A stretch of 64,000 bases of DNA, taken from Cyathus striatus. Its lineage: Eukaryota > Basidiomycota > Agaricomycetes > Agaricales > Nidulariaceae. The stretch is from the NCBI GenBank assembly GCA_025738555.1, contig JAOVFP010000017.1:868001-932000 (forward strand), given 5' to 3'. This document shows, piece after piece, positions 1-11,721 of the stretch (positions are counted from its first letter, which is position 1; every line of letters starts with the position of its first letter). The translations under genes were made by a program, and so were the position numbers. The notes below the pieces were generated by a model. That model did no database searches and had not been told where the DNA came from. It saw only the letters and a program-made list of their open reading frames with translations.

Positions 1-312
1 CCAAACAAACAACTTAGTGGTATCAAAGTGAAATTAAAACATATACAAGTCATGTGACTGGCAGAAAAGCGGTCCCTTCAATATTTAATATCTTTTCCTA
101 CACATCAGGCTAATGGTAGGTTGGACATAGAAGCACTTGTACTATATTTTATGATATGAACTGTTGAATATTAACCCAAATAAAAGGCCAATAAGTACAA
201 GGCTTGCTATTTTGTAGCAGTCCATAGATCTTTATTTATTATCTGGGGTTCATTAATGTGTACAGATTTAAGACTGTAAATGGTAGAAATGTGCAATTTT
301 ATGCCTAAATGC
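1..312. other. Non-coding flank left of the gypsy fragment
   Basis: No gene is visible here. The integrase reading frame of the next feature starts abruptly near 313, so this stretch lies outside the recognisable coding part. Bases 18-28 read TGGTATCAAAG, which resembles the primer-binding site (TGGTATCAGAGC type) that normally follows a 5' LTR. This may mean an internally deleted element in which the LTR end sits next to integrase, but that is inference. Confidence 0.4.
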
Positions 313-2086
313 ACAGGTGGCGTCACACTGTATGATCACACAAATGCTATGCAATAGCATCAAAGAAAATCAAAAAGACTGGGTGGAACACTTACCAGCC
401 ATAGAATTTGCTATGAACTCTGCTCAATCTGAAACCACTGGATTTTCACCATTTTTCTTGAACTATGGCCACACGCCATGCACCATGATATGGGAAGATC
501 AAAGTGAATACCCTGGTGTCTGAAAATTCGCTCTGAAGATGAAGGAAGCAGTCATGAGTGCACATGACACTATCATCAAAGCCAGAACTCATCAAACCTT
601 GTATGTGAACCAAAAGTGTCACAGCTCTGAGCTTGCAATTGGAGACTTAGTATACCTGTCCACCAAGAATTTGAAACTGCCTAAAAAGAGGGCATGCAAA
701 CTCATACCTAAGTACATTGGACCTTTTCGCATTTTGAAAGTAATAACCCCAGGAGCATCCTATAAACTCAAGCTATCACCTGAATTGAAATCAAGAGGCA
801 TACATGATGTGTTCCATGTGTCAGTTTTAAGAATCCACATACCCAATGATGATTGACATTTTCCTGGATGCCAAATCCATCAAATACCTGGCCTAGGAGA
901 ATCCCCAGCTGAGTGGAGTGTCAATCATATCATATCTCATTATGGCAAGGGCCTTGATGCACAATTCGAAGTCTTATGGTCAATGGGCAATGTCAGCTGG
1001 GCACCATATGCTGAGGTTGGCCATCTGAATGCGATGGATGAATACTGTGAAGCAATGGGGATCAGCAGCCTGAAAAAATTGCCTGCAGGTAAATCCAAGT
1101 CTGACTTACCACCTGATATCACTCTAGGAGTATCCTGCTGCATGATGGTGTTGAGCAAATGCATACATATGCCTAACACAAGGTATAACCAGCAAAATCA
1201 ATTAAAATCAGTTGAAAATCAGAATGTAAGAATAAGAAACTTACCCCCCAAGTCTCATTCACATTCCTCCCTTTGTTACATCATGGAACACACCGCTGTT
1301 ATTGAATTTTCCAATGCTGAGTGCAGCCTCTGGGTGAATTTTTCGGACACTCTTTGCGCATTTGCTGATGGACGTGGTTCTCACCCAGGCTCGCCACCTT
1401 GTGGTTATGGCATCTACCTGTGTACACATTCTAGTGCCGCTGATCCAAGCCAGTGCCCAGTTCCACCCGCTCCAGCTATGCCAATGGCCATTGAGCATGC
1501 TATGGGTGATATTAATCTGTCAGCTGCAGGATTGCACATGATTTTGGATGCACAGAATACTGCTTACCAAACTATTATGAGCAGTATGTGCTTGCCTCCT
1601 AACCCGGATCCGCACTGATTCCCTCATCAGTACACACCTCGCAACTGGAGGGGCCAAAACTTCAAATTTCCTCATACCCCCTGGAAGTCTGACAAAGGCC
1701 CACAAGCACCCAACAAGAGTCTGCAAGGTGAGTCCGTTTCTAAACAAACGAAGACAGCTAATAAAATGTTAGACACTATTGCAGACAGGCTTAACAACAT
1801 ACCTAAACTGCTGGGAAAGCCTGCACACAAATGAGGCCGGCACAACAGGAAGACAGCCAGTAAGCCTTCCACAGTGCCACAGAAATCCAAAGCCACTCCC
1901 AAGTTGGAAGAGGACATGAAAGCACTGGTCACAAGTGGCAGTGCTTTGCTGGACACGACCACTGACCATGATATGACCATTGATGACATGGCTGAGTACT
2001 TGCAGTGTTCCAACTGTTCTGACACTGAGAGCGTCCATGATAGTTGGGATGATGAGGATGGCATAGATCTTGATGACAGATTTTAG
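313..2086 (+). pseudogene. Ty3/gypsy polyprotein 3' part: integrase end, chromodomain-like tail, 3' extension
   Basis: Remnant of a chromodomain-type Ty3/gypsy pol. The end of the integrase core is at about 313-523 ([27 protein letters not shown]). After a TGA at 521-523 comes the integrase C-terminal barrel (539-856, GDLVYLSTKN, YIGPFRILK, HDVFHVSVLRIHIPND). A chromo-like tail follows at about 900-1070 (EWSVNHIISHYGKG, FEVLWSMGNVSWAPY). The frame at 983-1618 runs into a Pro-rich extension. A further piece, with one TGA, continues from about 1650 to 2086 and ends in an acidic stretch. Stops sit where the family has arginine (for example PGV-stop-KFA), consistent with CGA-to-TGA change. The core catalytic residues are missing, so the copy is dead. 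Family assignment is firm; exact limits are approximate. Confidence 0.88.
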
Positions 2087-2173
2087 ATCCATATGTCATT
2101 CTTTTCTCTCCATCAATTGTTGATCTGAGCTTTATTCCAGAGGTTCCCTGTTCTTGGAAACCTGGAGGGCGAA

Positions 2174-2640
2174 TGTAAGGTCTCGACCTTGCAGAGCCCT
2201 GACATCAACAAATCAATGCACCCATGTGATACAAACACCACCACATGGACCATCCATGCGACAATGACACTACTTCCATATGCTCTCTCCTCACTCATTG
2301 GCTTCTCCCCTCTCATGCTTCCACTTTGACCTATGGTACCAACAGCCATGCCGGTACCACCTCCCTCAAGACTCACGCAATCACTAATGTTCTCCTTCTT
2401 CTTACCTACTTTCCATATTCCTTTACTTACCCTATCTACTCAATACAAAACCCTTTTCTCCTTTCTCTGACTTTCCATGACTCGATAGATACTTCCCTTG
2501 ACTCAATAGAATTATTCCTGACTCATTACTTACCTCGTAGATATGTATATAAACCCCAGTAAAGTATGTAGTACTTTAGAGTTCCTGAATACAAGACTTT
2601 TAGACACATATTTCCTGAGTGATAAGTTCTCAGCCCCTCG
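2174..2640 (+). repeat. Putative 3' LTR of the left gypsy element
   Basis: A purine-rich run (CTGGAGGGCGAA, about 2162-2173) is followed by TGTAAGGTCTCG at 2174, the layout of a polypurine tract and LTR start 88 bp after the last coding frame. A TATA-like ATGTATATAAACCCC lies at about 2540. The right edge is not resolved; I place it near 2640 because the tandem repeat of the next region begins by about 2710. Confidence 0.6.
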
Positions 2641-2709
2641 AACTCCAACCCCCTTTCCCGTGTGTTTCCACTATTGAAGTCTAACCCTCTGACTTTAAAA
2701 TTGGAAACC

Positions 2710-5700
2710 TCACACTATAGTATTGTCTTGAGAGTTTGTAGATGGTATTGTGATGGTATTGTGATCAGTCATGGAGGCTCTCAAAAGACAGACAGATGTA
2801 GAAGGGGTGTGTTGGGTCTCTGGGAGTGAGAAGGGTTCCAGGAATTTTGGATGTTGTAGAAAGAAAGATAAAATAGATGGTGCATAGATTTATATTATTC
2901 TCAACTTTTTAGCAGTTTTTAAGAACATACATGGTGTGAGTGATATTAGACATGAGTATGTTGCAATGATTCTTAATTCTGATTAAGCTGCACAAAAAGA
3001 TAAGGGAGAGTAATATAAGTGTGGTTCATGACAATATACACACTGGCTGAGTTGAATGGCAATGATCAATTGAAAGGGGTGGACTGTGGGTAGGCTATAT
3101 TGTCTTGGATGTCTGTAGATGGTGTTGTGATGATATTGTGATCTGTGATCAGTCATAGAGGCTCTTGATGATAAAAGATTCATGATAGTTCCACTCTGTC
3201 TACAATAATATTCCCACCACCACAGAAATACACACACCCATTTCTCCTCATAATGCATCTACATGATTCAGGGTTGTTTTCTGAATTGGAGGAAATGTTT
3301 GAGTTGCATGAGATGAAGCCCCAAGTGGGAGGAGAAGGAGGGAGGGAGGGGGAGGGAGGGAGAGAAGGGGAAACAGGTGTGGGGGGAGTGTGTTGGGTTG
3401 AATGGTGTGAGGTGGGCTCAAGGGATTTTGGATGTTGTAGAGAGAAGGGTAGAGTAGAGTAGAGTAGACGATGTGTAGATTTATGTTACTGTGAAGAACA
3501 TACGAGGAATCAGAATGCTGCAATGATTCTTAATTCTGACTAAGCAGCACAGGGGATGCATAATCGAGACATCAATGACAATATGCAGACAGGTTGAAAA
3601 TCTAAGTATTTGAGAGGGGTGGACTGAGGGTAGGCTATATTGTCTTGGATGTTTGGAGGTGGTATTGGGATGACATTGTATCCTGTGATTAGTTAGATTA
3701 TTCTGATTGAGCAGGACAAACAGATCATAACCATAACAAAGAGTGACAATATGTGCAACAGTGGAGAGTCAATCCCTGTTTCCAATCATTTAATAGAAGA
3801 TGAGTAGACTAATAGATGTGCTATATTGTCTTGAGTATGAAAGGTGATATTGGGATGGTATTGTACCATGACTGATTGAATGGAATAAAAGATACAACCC
3901 AAGGTGGAACTACTCATGGCAATATGCACACCTGTGGAAAGCCAAACCCATAATAGGCATTTGAAAAGGGTGGTCTGTGGGTAGGCTATATCATCTTGAG
4001 AGTTTGTAGGTAAAATGACTAAGATGGAGAGGAGAGGAGAGGAGAGGAGAGGGAGAAGTGGAAGGAGGGGGGGAAGGAGAGACAGGTGTGGAGGGGTGTA
4101 TTGGATTTGATGGTGTGAGGTGGGTTGGAGAATTTATTTGTAGGTGGGGAGTATAGTAGAATAGATTGGGGATTGGGTGTAGACTTATATTTTTATCTTT
4201 TTGAAGTAATGCTGGACAAAAAGTTAAGGAAACCCGTGTGGATTATATGGCAATATGCAGACCGGTTGGGAGCCCAACCTCGAACCCATGATAGATATTT
4301 CAGAAGGGTGGGCTGTGGGTGGGCTATAATGTCTTGAATATTTGAAGGTGGTATTGTGATGGTTATCATATCCTGTGATTAGTTAGATGATTCTGATTGA
4401 GCGGGACAAAAACAAGATTATAACAAAGAGTGCCAATAAGCGCAACTGTAGAGTCGATCCCTGCTTTCAAAGTGGACTTCCTGGTAGATATATTTACGAC
4501 ACACCGTCGACTTTTTGACTTTTTCGAAGTACGCGGCGAGAGGTGATGTAAGATGGCGAATGCTACAATGATTCTTAATTCTGATTGAGCTGCACAAAAA
4601 TATACAGGACAGAGAGTTCATGACAATAAGCGGGCCAGTGAGTCGAACCAACGATAATCAATTGAGATGGATGGACTGTGGGTGGGCTATTTTGTCTTCA
4701 GTATTTCAAGGTGGTATTAGTATCGTGATCAGTCGTGACTTGTAGAGGTTTTTGACGATAACGATACACAAATATTCTTACCCAGACCTTCTCTAATTAA
4801 TGCGACTGTATGACCCCGGGTTACTTATTCGGTGAATCGAAACCTGAATCGGTGGATGCAGGTGTGACTGCCAAGAGCAAGAGGGAGCGGGAGGGGGAGG
4901 AAGGAAGGAGAGAAAGAGACAGGTATGTGTTATGGTTCGCAAGAACTTGACGTTGGTGTATTCCTGTGAATACACGAAGGTTTAGCGAAGCAGTTTAATA
5001 ATCGAAACGTACCCTGTATGGTTTAGTGTAGATTAGAATACTGATGTGTCTGAATGCGAGAGTGCTTAGTATGTTCAGTAAGGGTTGAGTTCTCGAAGCG
5101 TGAGTCAGCCAAGCTGAATGTCAAGTATGTCACGGGCTACCGCCGATTGGACTATCCGTTGATATTCAGCAATCGACAATACTAACTATGTAGTACGTTT
5201 GTAGCGAGTAGATAGATATGAAATACTATATACCCTTTTTAGCAACGATACGAGACTTAGCGCGAAGCCTTAAGTCGAGTGCCGGATTCTTACAGTTCAC
5301 ACTGAGTTGAAAGGTAGTAAAAAGGTTGTTTTTCCTATCTACACAACGAGCTATATACCTTGTAGTACTAATATATCTAGATTGTTCTTGTGTAGTCCTA
5401 TGTATTCTACAGAACTCGAGAAGGTACTGCTTCCAGGGCCTTCTCGGTCAACATAACCGAGTTGGTTTATAGCCTTTTATGGCAGGAGTAGCCTTTAGCT
5501 GCGTAAATACTTACTTGCTTAGGTTACTTCTGTCGTTCTGAAGGTAAACCAAGATAGAAATAAAATGAGTAGTTAGTAGAGCTACGAGAGATTGGAAAAT
5601 ATATATAGGTTTTGTAATGAATTTTGTAAAATGTAGTAGACAGAGATAGAATTTATAGATGAAAAACCATGAGCGCGCAAATGTAGCTAAGTATACATAA

Positions 5701-5960
5701 CAGTATGTAGGGTGTGTGCTGAGTTTTCTGGTGTGACAGGTTGGAGAGTTGGTTTTTAGGGGAGGGGGGGGTAAGAGTAGAGTAGATTTGGGATTAGGCG
5801 TATACTTATACACGTAATAAACTTCCCGAAATTTTAGGTAGGCGGACTGTCTAGTATGCTATATTGCCTTGAATGTTTGTAGATAATACACTAGAATTTG
5901 GACGATTATGGTTCTTTGATGTCGTAGGTAGTAAAAACTGCAACTATTCTGAGTGAGCTG
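2710..5960. repeat. Degenerate long-unit tandem repeat array
   Basis: Several landmark phrases recur in the same order. 'Ggctatattgtcttgga' variants occur near 2713, 3093, 3632, 3820, 3981, 4322, 4686 and 5857. 'Gattcttaattctgatt' variants with a following 'gcacaaa' occur near 2968, 3522, 4390, 4570 and 5945. A G-rich block followed by 'acaggtgtgg' occurs near 2785, 3330, 4040, 4880 and 5715. Units are irregular (about 160-540 bp between landmarks), so this is an old, diverged array with deletions. No coding frame is credible. A solo LTR interrupts it at 4928-5702. Its origin is unknown. Confidence 0.75.
4928..5702. mobile_element. Solo LTR with 5-bp target-site duplication
   Basis: A 775-bp block starts TGTTATGG and ends CATAACA, giving the TG..CA termini and short inverted ends of an LTR. 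It is flanked by identical GTATG at 4923-4927 and 5703-5707. The surrounding tandem-repeat sequence resumes directly after it, which supports a clean insertion. There is no internal coding region, so it is a solo LTR left by LTR-LTR recombination. The retroelement family is not identified. Confidence 0.85.
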
Positions 5961-6517
5961 GACAAAGATTAGAGATAAAGGGACTGAAATAACTTTATGG
6001 CAATACTTATACAGACCAGTGTGAGAGGTGCCGTGGTGCCGGGCAAGCGGCGAGCGCTAGAGTCTAGTGGTACTTATGTAATTATTTGTTTCGGAATCCA
6101 TTGCCTGATGCCCAATCGACAACCAACCGATGGCAGATGCAACCAACCGCCAGCGTGCACGAACCTCAACACTCGTTAGTATCATATTCCTTAGGGATAC
6201 GTTTTCCTTTATCATTTCGTAAACAATATGCCTTAGCGAATCGCGGGCTCAAACTCAAACCTCAATCTACCCGTACTTGATCGAAGTATACGTGAACTTT
6301 TCTGCAAAAAGTACGTCAGTTGTCACCCTGATTCCAAGTTCCACTTACTCTAGCTTAGCAGTGCTACAGGTCAACAGACATTCTACTGTCTCCATAGAGC
6401 CTCCGGCCAGCGTACTAGGCGGATGTTGGCGCTCCCACGTCGTGAAAACTGCACAACGATGTTCTTGCTAAAGATAGAACCATTCGACTTCCGATAACCA
6501 GTCAACCAGAGGAACTG
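5961..6517. other. Intergenic, nothing recognised
   Basis: Short overlapping frames only, none with a recognisable motif or splice pattern. It ends at the left flank of the TIR element at 6518. Confidence 0.5.
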
Positions 6518-7856
6518 CGGGATGGACGAAAACTGACACCATACACGGTGTAAATTTCAGTTCGCGGATACAAAAAGCACCGGAATAATGAACAGCCGCA
6601 TCAAAATTTACACCGTGTAGCTTTCGAGCCAGAATAAATATGTGTTTCTTTAATTATGTAACCAGATTATGTAGCCATACTTAACATATAACAGGTTTAT
6701 AATAATATAAAAAAATGTAGTCTGGTACGGGGTAAAAGTCGTTACCAACGTGATGTTTACGAAGGCATATAGCCTAGCGGTAAATGATTCAGATGGATAT
6801 ATTCCTTTGTTCAATGGGTAGGGTTTGATTCTTCCTGGGTAATTTTTTTTTAACTTCTCTATATAAGAGTTGTATATACTCGTGTGAATATCGTGGCATG
6901 CCACGAAATATCAAGTCGCTCGAAACCGATATGCCTCTAGTTGTTCATGTGCTAGAGGACCTTGCAGAGGCGGTTAAATTCAAGTCTATCTCATTGAACA
7001 CTGCTCATACACCCATCTACGTCAAGGTAAGGTTATTTTTATCTACGACATTGAACTGCTTTCATATTTCATCTTATTTCAGTCCGTCAGCATTGATAGC
7101 GCGGGAGAACGACCGTGCTATGCTCATATTGTGCGCATGCTGGTTCTACTCTGCTTTGGACGTTGGTCGTGCTGCCAATTCTGCTGGGACTAAGACTCGG
7201 CTGACGCGTCGACGCGTGCGCGTAATACTTGATGGCCTACTCGTTTGCAAGCCAGTTCGGGCATGGGATTCGGTTGGGACTGTGCCCTTCAAATCAAGGC
7301 TGTATCCGCATTGCTTGGAGTCTACTGGCTTTCGACCAATTCAATTAGGTTGGGTTTGCGATTATGATTGTGGCTGAATGGGCTGTTGCGTTGTACTTAA
7401 GCATGTCAACAACTGTTTGGTCTTATGTTCTGCCCTCTAAATACAAATAACATCTGTACTCTACCGTTCAATAAATTATATTGTAAAGCTAGACTATTAC
7501 AATACATCATCAGAAGGGCTTCCAAAGCGTTCAAGAAAATCATTCAAGATGGACTCCGATAACGCTTGATCCCTTTCGGCTATAAATTCGTATTCGTAGT
7601 AGAATGGAACTGTGGGTGAGGAATACAGTTCAAAGCAGAATTATGGTGAAAGCGGGAAAGTGTCGGGGAAGCGTCTCGTACATCGTCCTCGAAATTTTCA
7701 GGTTTGTTTCTCATTATTTACCATATCTCATTATTTTCCTACACATTTTTAATCAAGTGTTATCTATGTAATTTTTAAGTACCGTGTGAAATTATATCTT
7801 GAACTACACTGTGTATTGCTTACACCGTGTATGGTGTTAGTTTTCGTACCTACCCG
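6518..7856. mobile_element. hAT-like element with ~36-bp TIRs
   Basis: The left end starts CGGGATGGACGAAAACT and continues ACACCATACACGGTGTAA. The right end is its inverted complement (CGGGTAGGTACGAAAACT then the same 18 bases), differing by an indel and a few changes. Flanks are AGGAACTG (6510-6517) and AAGAACTG (7857-7864), an 8-bp duplication with one mismatch as in hAT elements. Subterminal copies of ACACGGTGTA near 6543, 6609 and 7820 look like transposase-binding repeats. An open frame at 6898-7377 carries a plausible 56-bp intron (7027-7082) but shows no transposase motif. Length 1339 bp, probably non-autonomous. Confidence 0.72.
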
Positions 7857-7864
7857 AAGAACTG

Positions 7865-8999
7865 CTGTCACAGACTGCACCCTATCCTTTCCCCTCAGCG
7901 CTCAACACTCAAAGGAAATCACGTATAGCTAGAGTTAACCGGCGAAGAGAGTTTGAGGAGGTGGAGGGTGACGAGGGAGGATTGATAGTAGCAGGAGACG
8001 ACACGCGAAGCACGAGTGCAATACAATACCACATCCAGGCCCCAGTCTACGATCCGTCATCGCTGTCAGATCTCCTTGTCGCTGTATGTCACGGTGTATC
8101 CATGAACTCGGGCTTTCATGTTGGCATTTGGGAGATTGGATTTGGGAGGCGACGAGCACGAAAAGGACTTTAGAGTTGCTTTAGAGAAGAGGGGAGGGGA
8201 GAAGATGAAGACCAGGCCCGAGGGAATAAGGGTAGCGTACTGCCTTCGAGCCTACGGTTTAGCCGGCCGTCGTCGTTGCCGGGCCCTTGCCTCGTTTCCC
8301 CCTTCGCCGTCGGTATGTGCGCTTTTGTCAGTCATGTGCCATACGTGTGGTCGATGTCGGCCTCGAGCGTGGCAGTACGGGCCCATCAGTATCCCTTTCG
8401 CTGTGTATTCTACCTTTAGCCGCTTTCCCGTCGTCGGGCTTTTTGGGAATGCAAGATCCCCTCCCTCATGGCAAGCCGAACAGCTATGCCTTTTCTCTCC
8501 TCCACCCTTTGAATGTTCGAGAACAGTAACGTTTCCACCGCTTCTCCCTGAACCACTCCCCTACGCTGCATGCTGCGAAACCTGTTTTCCTCGAGTAGAA
8601 GTGTCATGTGCGTCGAAGTTCACGATTGCTCGTATACGTAGTAACCAAGGTGCTACGGTTCTAGCATCGGTGCATGGACCGATATGGAGCTCAACTTTGC
8701 ACGTATTTCGCGCTGATTTACATACCAGGTGTCAAACACCACGGTCGTCGACCTAGGATTTGGGTAGGAGGAGTGATGTGATGTGAGTGGGTCGAAGTGA
8801 GGGAAGGAGGGAGGGAGAATGGGAAAGGGGTAGGGAGGGCGGGAGAGGACGGGGACTGCATGCTGGAGCACCCTGTGCCATGTTCAAATCGCAGGCTGAC
8901 TTTTCTATCGTAATCCAGTTGCAATGACCGTGCGTGTCCTCAAAGCCAACGAGGAAGTTATGTTGGGATCGGAGTATACGGATGGTGACGTGGGTTCAT
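7865..8999. other. GC-richer intergenic region, no gene recognised
   Basis: Overlapping frames on both strands (the longest at 8118-8756 plus) have biased, low-information composition and no domain, signal peptide or convincing splice sites. I see no supported gene. Confidence 0.5.
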
Positions 9000-10260
9000 A
9001 TACATGCCCTACCTGAACTTATTCAGTTCCCGGGAATGTTTCTGTGAGTCGAGTTTTTGTTTTGTGAATGTGTTTTGGTTTATCGATGCGGTCTTTGTAT
9101 CTCTTAGCTTCATCCTCTGCATCCATAGATCGTGATGCTCCGACTACGACTACGACTGCAGCCTATACTACCGCTCCGCCAGCATCATATCCATTCTCGA
9201 AACTACCACCGTCACCACTATCCCCATCTCCACCTGCACCCATCCCAGCTGCTACTTCGACGACCCCCTTACCACAGCTACACGTTAGGCCATGTTCCTA
9301 TATGTGCCCCCTGCTTTGTGTTGCCTCCACTGCCTCACGCAGTGCTTGCCCCATGCTGCTCCCGTTGACAGCTGAGGATGGGATAGTTTGTAATTGGACC
9401 TTGTAGTCACTGTTTGAATCGCTGGAAGGAAGATCGAAGCAGGACCCTGGTTAGCGGCAGTTACAGCTACTTATACCAGGTTGCAGTGCACGGACGGAAA
9501 TGGATAGCTAACTCAACGCGAATGTGATTTCCTACCAGTTCACCACCAATCTTCGAACCTCAGCCCAATGCTCGACTAGGCCATGATATCCCCACTTTAG
9601 GTTTTTGAGGATGATCGCTGTGAGGATAATTGAATGAGGCCGAAAAGAAGAGGAAAGAAGAGGCAGCAGTACCAATTATGCCAGCGTTACAGTTGACATC
9701 GCTCACGGGAACATGTAGGGAGGATGGCCCATTCGAACACTATGGGGCCGCGCTGCTTGATCCGTCAGGTATCGTACCACAGTCATAGCCATCACAATTG
9801 CCATCACCTGTACCTCTCTCAACTGCTTCTCCATGCGCTAGCTGGTTGACTATCAACGTAACAAGGACATGGTCATTACCATCACGACCTACTTCAGCGA
9901 CCGCATGTACCATAGAATGCCATACCTGAAACTATTCATTTGATTCTTAGCCCGGTTTCTCTTTTATGTCCTGTTCGCGTCTCTCCTCCCCTGCTCCGTC
10001 ACTTCCCGTTTCTTGTTGTTCCCGCCACCGGCGCAGGATGGGATGGTTCGTTACCGGTCTTTGCGGCTACTGTTTGACTGGGTTGAGAGGAAGGTCGAAG
10101 TAGAAACGACAACGGGGGTGGTAACTCCCAACTCCCATCTACATGCCTCAGCTCGTCACTCTAGGCCAAGACGCATATGCCGCTTCGCACCGCGGCCCTC
10201 GAGGACGGATGTGAGGATGGGTTGGATATGGTGAAGGGTGTAGTCATGAAGAAGCTGTGG
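9000..10260. repeat. Diverged direct duplication
   Basis: Two stretches share order and wording. 'Tacctgaacttattca' near 9010 matches 'tacctgaaactattca' near 9924. 'Gaggatgggatagtttgtaa' near 9374 matches 'caggatgggatggttcgtta' near 10035, followed in both by a 'cactgtttgaatcgctgg'/'tactgtttgactgggttg' block and 'gaaggtcgaagtag'-type sequence. This indicates an old direct duplication with an offset of roughly 0.65-0.9 kb. The associated frames are Pro/Ser/His-rich and do not look like genes. Confidence 0.5.
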
Positions 10261-10890
10261 ATTGGTAGGGAGTCGAAATAAGGAGGAGAGAGCTTAGAGC
10301 TCCGAGAGTTCCAGGCTGTGGGTATCGTTTCGCACATTTATACTGCTTTCTTCATTCCACTGATTTCTTATCTACTACCGACAGTGACTTCCTGGCAACA
10401 ACTACCTGCTTTATGTACGAATTGAATCGGGCTGACGCCGAGACTGTGAATGCTTATCCGTGTCCTGCTGTTGAGAACTTTTAACTGGAGTCCTTGCTAG
10501 GAGCAAGACGGAAAATGTGCCATTTCAAAGGGGAGAGAAGTGGGCTGTGTTAGTAGACATGCCTGAATATGCTATTATAACATAATACGATCGGACCAGT
10601 ACGTTCCTCTCCCTCCCATACCCTCACTTCCCTCCCTTTTTCGTTCTTATGCTTTAATAATTAACTCGCAGCTTCATGTAGCGCCCATACGTGTGCTCAC
10701 TCATTGGCTGCAACCTCTTCAAACACCTCTTCGTATACAAACCATGGCTTCAGGAAAGCAGAAGCCTTGCTAGAAGCCCTTCGTCCCCTCTGCGCTCTAG
10801 CATTATGAACAACAATGGCAGTAACTACGACGCATCTAGAACTGCATCTTGCACCGCATCAAAGACGATGCTACGTGAAGATGGCTGCGT
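10261..10890. other. Intergenic, nothing recognised
   Basis: No supported gene. The sequence downstream of the minus-strand gene at 10891 could hold a further 3' exon, because that gene stops immediately at a GTATGA that could be a splice donor. Confidence 0.4.
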
Positions 10891-11679
10891 TCATACATTG
10901 CTCAAGCCTCGAAACCGTCGTAATCCAGCGAGGCGCGTCGGCAGAGCTCGAGCTGGGGGATTAGGGGGAGTGGGCGCGGACCGAGGGTTCATAGCACGCA
11001 CAAAGGGATCGGTATTGGAGGTGACGCTGGACCGACGACGGTCGTTTTCGATCATGGAGAAAGGCGAAGAGAAGGAACGATGGCACGGTATGGGTTTTAT
11101 GATATCTCGCATCTCAGCGTCGTCGAGGATGTTGATTCCCTCGGCGGCATATCTGGAGAAATCAAAGGTGTCGGTGGAAGCGGAAGCGAGACCTTCGACG
11201 GCAGCTGGGGCGGATGATGTGCGAGATGTGTGGAGACTGGTGGGTGGGCGAATGGAGCTGTCGTCGCGCTGAATGGAACGCTTTCGCATAGTGAGCCATT
11301 CGGCCTCGGAGCCTGGGACAGAGGTGGGCTCTGAAGGCAAAGCTCTGTCTCGGGTATCTTGAGGGAGGCGACTGCCATTGACAAACGGACGCAGCTCTTC
11401 TAGACTGCCTCTGATGCTTGCACTACTAATGCTGAGAGAGGCCTTGTCGCTGCCCTGGTGCAAGACAGAGCCCACCTCGATGGTGTCCGAGTCGTCGTCA
11501 AACTCCTCTGAGGCGACAGAGCCATTTTGGTCACTGAAACGAAAGGTGGCGGGATGGCGGCTGTCTGAGGAGCGGGGACGACGGGTTTTGGAGCGGGAGA
11601 GGGAGGGAGAGTTGCTGGTGCTAGGGGTGTCAGGCAGTTGATGGTAGGGCTGTCGTCGTTTAAAGCCAAAGAGCTTCAT
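10891..11679 (-). CDS. Ser/Pro/Arg-rich hypothetical protein
   Basis: I do not recognise the family. The frame is open for 262 codons from MKLFGFKRRQPYHQLPDTPS; this start is preferred over an upstream ATG at 11721 because it follows a CT-rich leader and opens a basic N-terminus. The protein is hydrophilic, rich in Ser, Pro, Arg and Thr, with an acidic patch (EEFDDDSDTIE, about residues 57-67), basic RRSSVTS-like phosphosite clusters and no membrane segment or signal peptide, so it is probably intrinsically disordered and soluble. Codon composition and absence of stops over 789 bp argue for a real gene. The last codons precede GTATGA, which could be an intron donor, so more C-terminal exons cannot be excluded. 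Function unknown. Confidence 0.65.
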   Translation of the reverse strand: MKLFGFKRRQPYHQLPDTPSTSNSPSLSRSKTRRPRSSDSRHPATFRFSDQNGSVASEEFDDDSDTIEVGSVLHQGSDKASLSISSASIRGSLEELRPFVNGSRLPQDTRDRALPSEPTSVPGSEAEWLTMRKRSIQRDDSSIRPPTSLHTSRTSSAPAAVEGLASASTDTFDFSRYAAEGINILDDAEMRDIIKPIPCHRSFSSPFSMIENDRRRSSVTSNTDPFVRAMNPRSAPTPPNPPARALPTRLAGLRRFRGLSNV

Positions 11680-11721
11680 GGTGGAGAGAAAGAGAGGGAT
11701 CTGAACAATGCCGATCCTCAA

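Noticed and set aside
8118..8756. 212-codon open frame in the GC-rich segment
   Set aside because: Composition-driven: overlapping long frames exist on both strands, amino-acid content is biased, and there is no motif, signal peptide or splice pattern.
9068..9406. Pro/Thr/Ser-rich and Arg/Leu/His-rich frames
   Set aside because: The same bases give low-complexity text in two frames; lies in the duplicated non-coding block.
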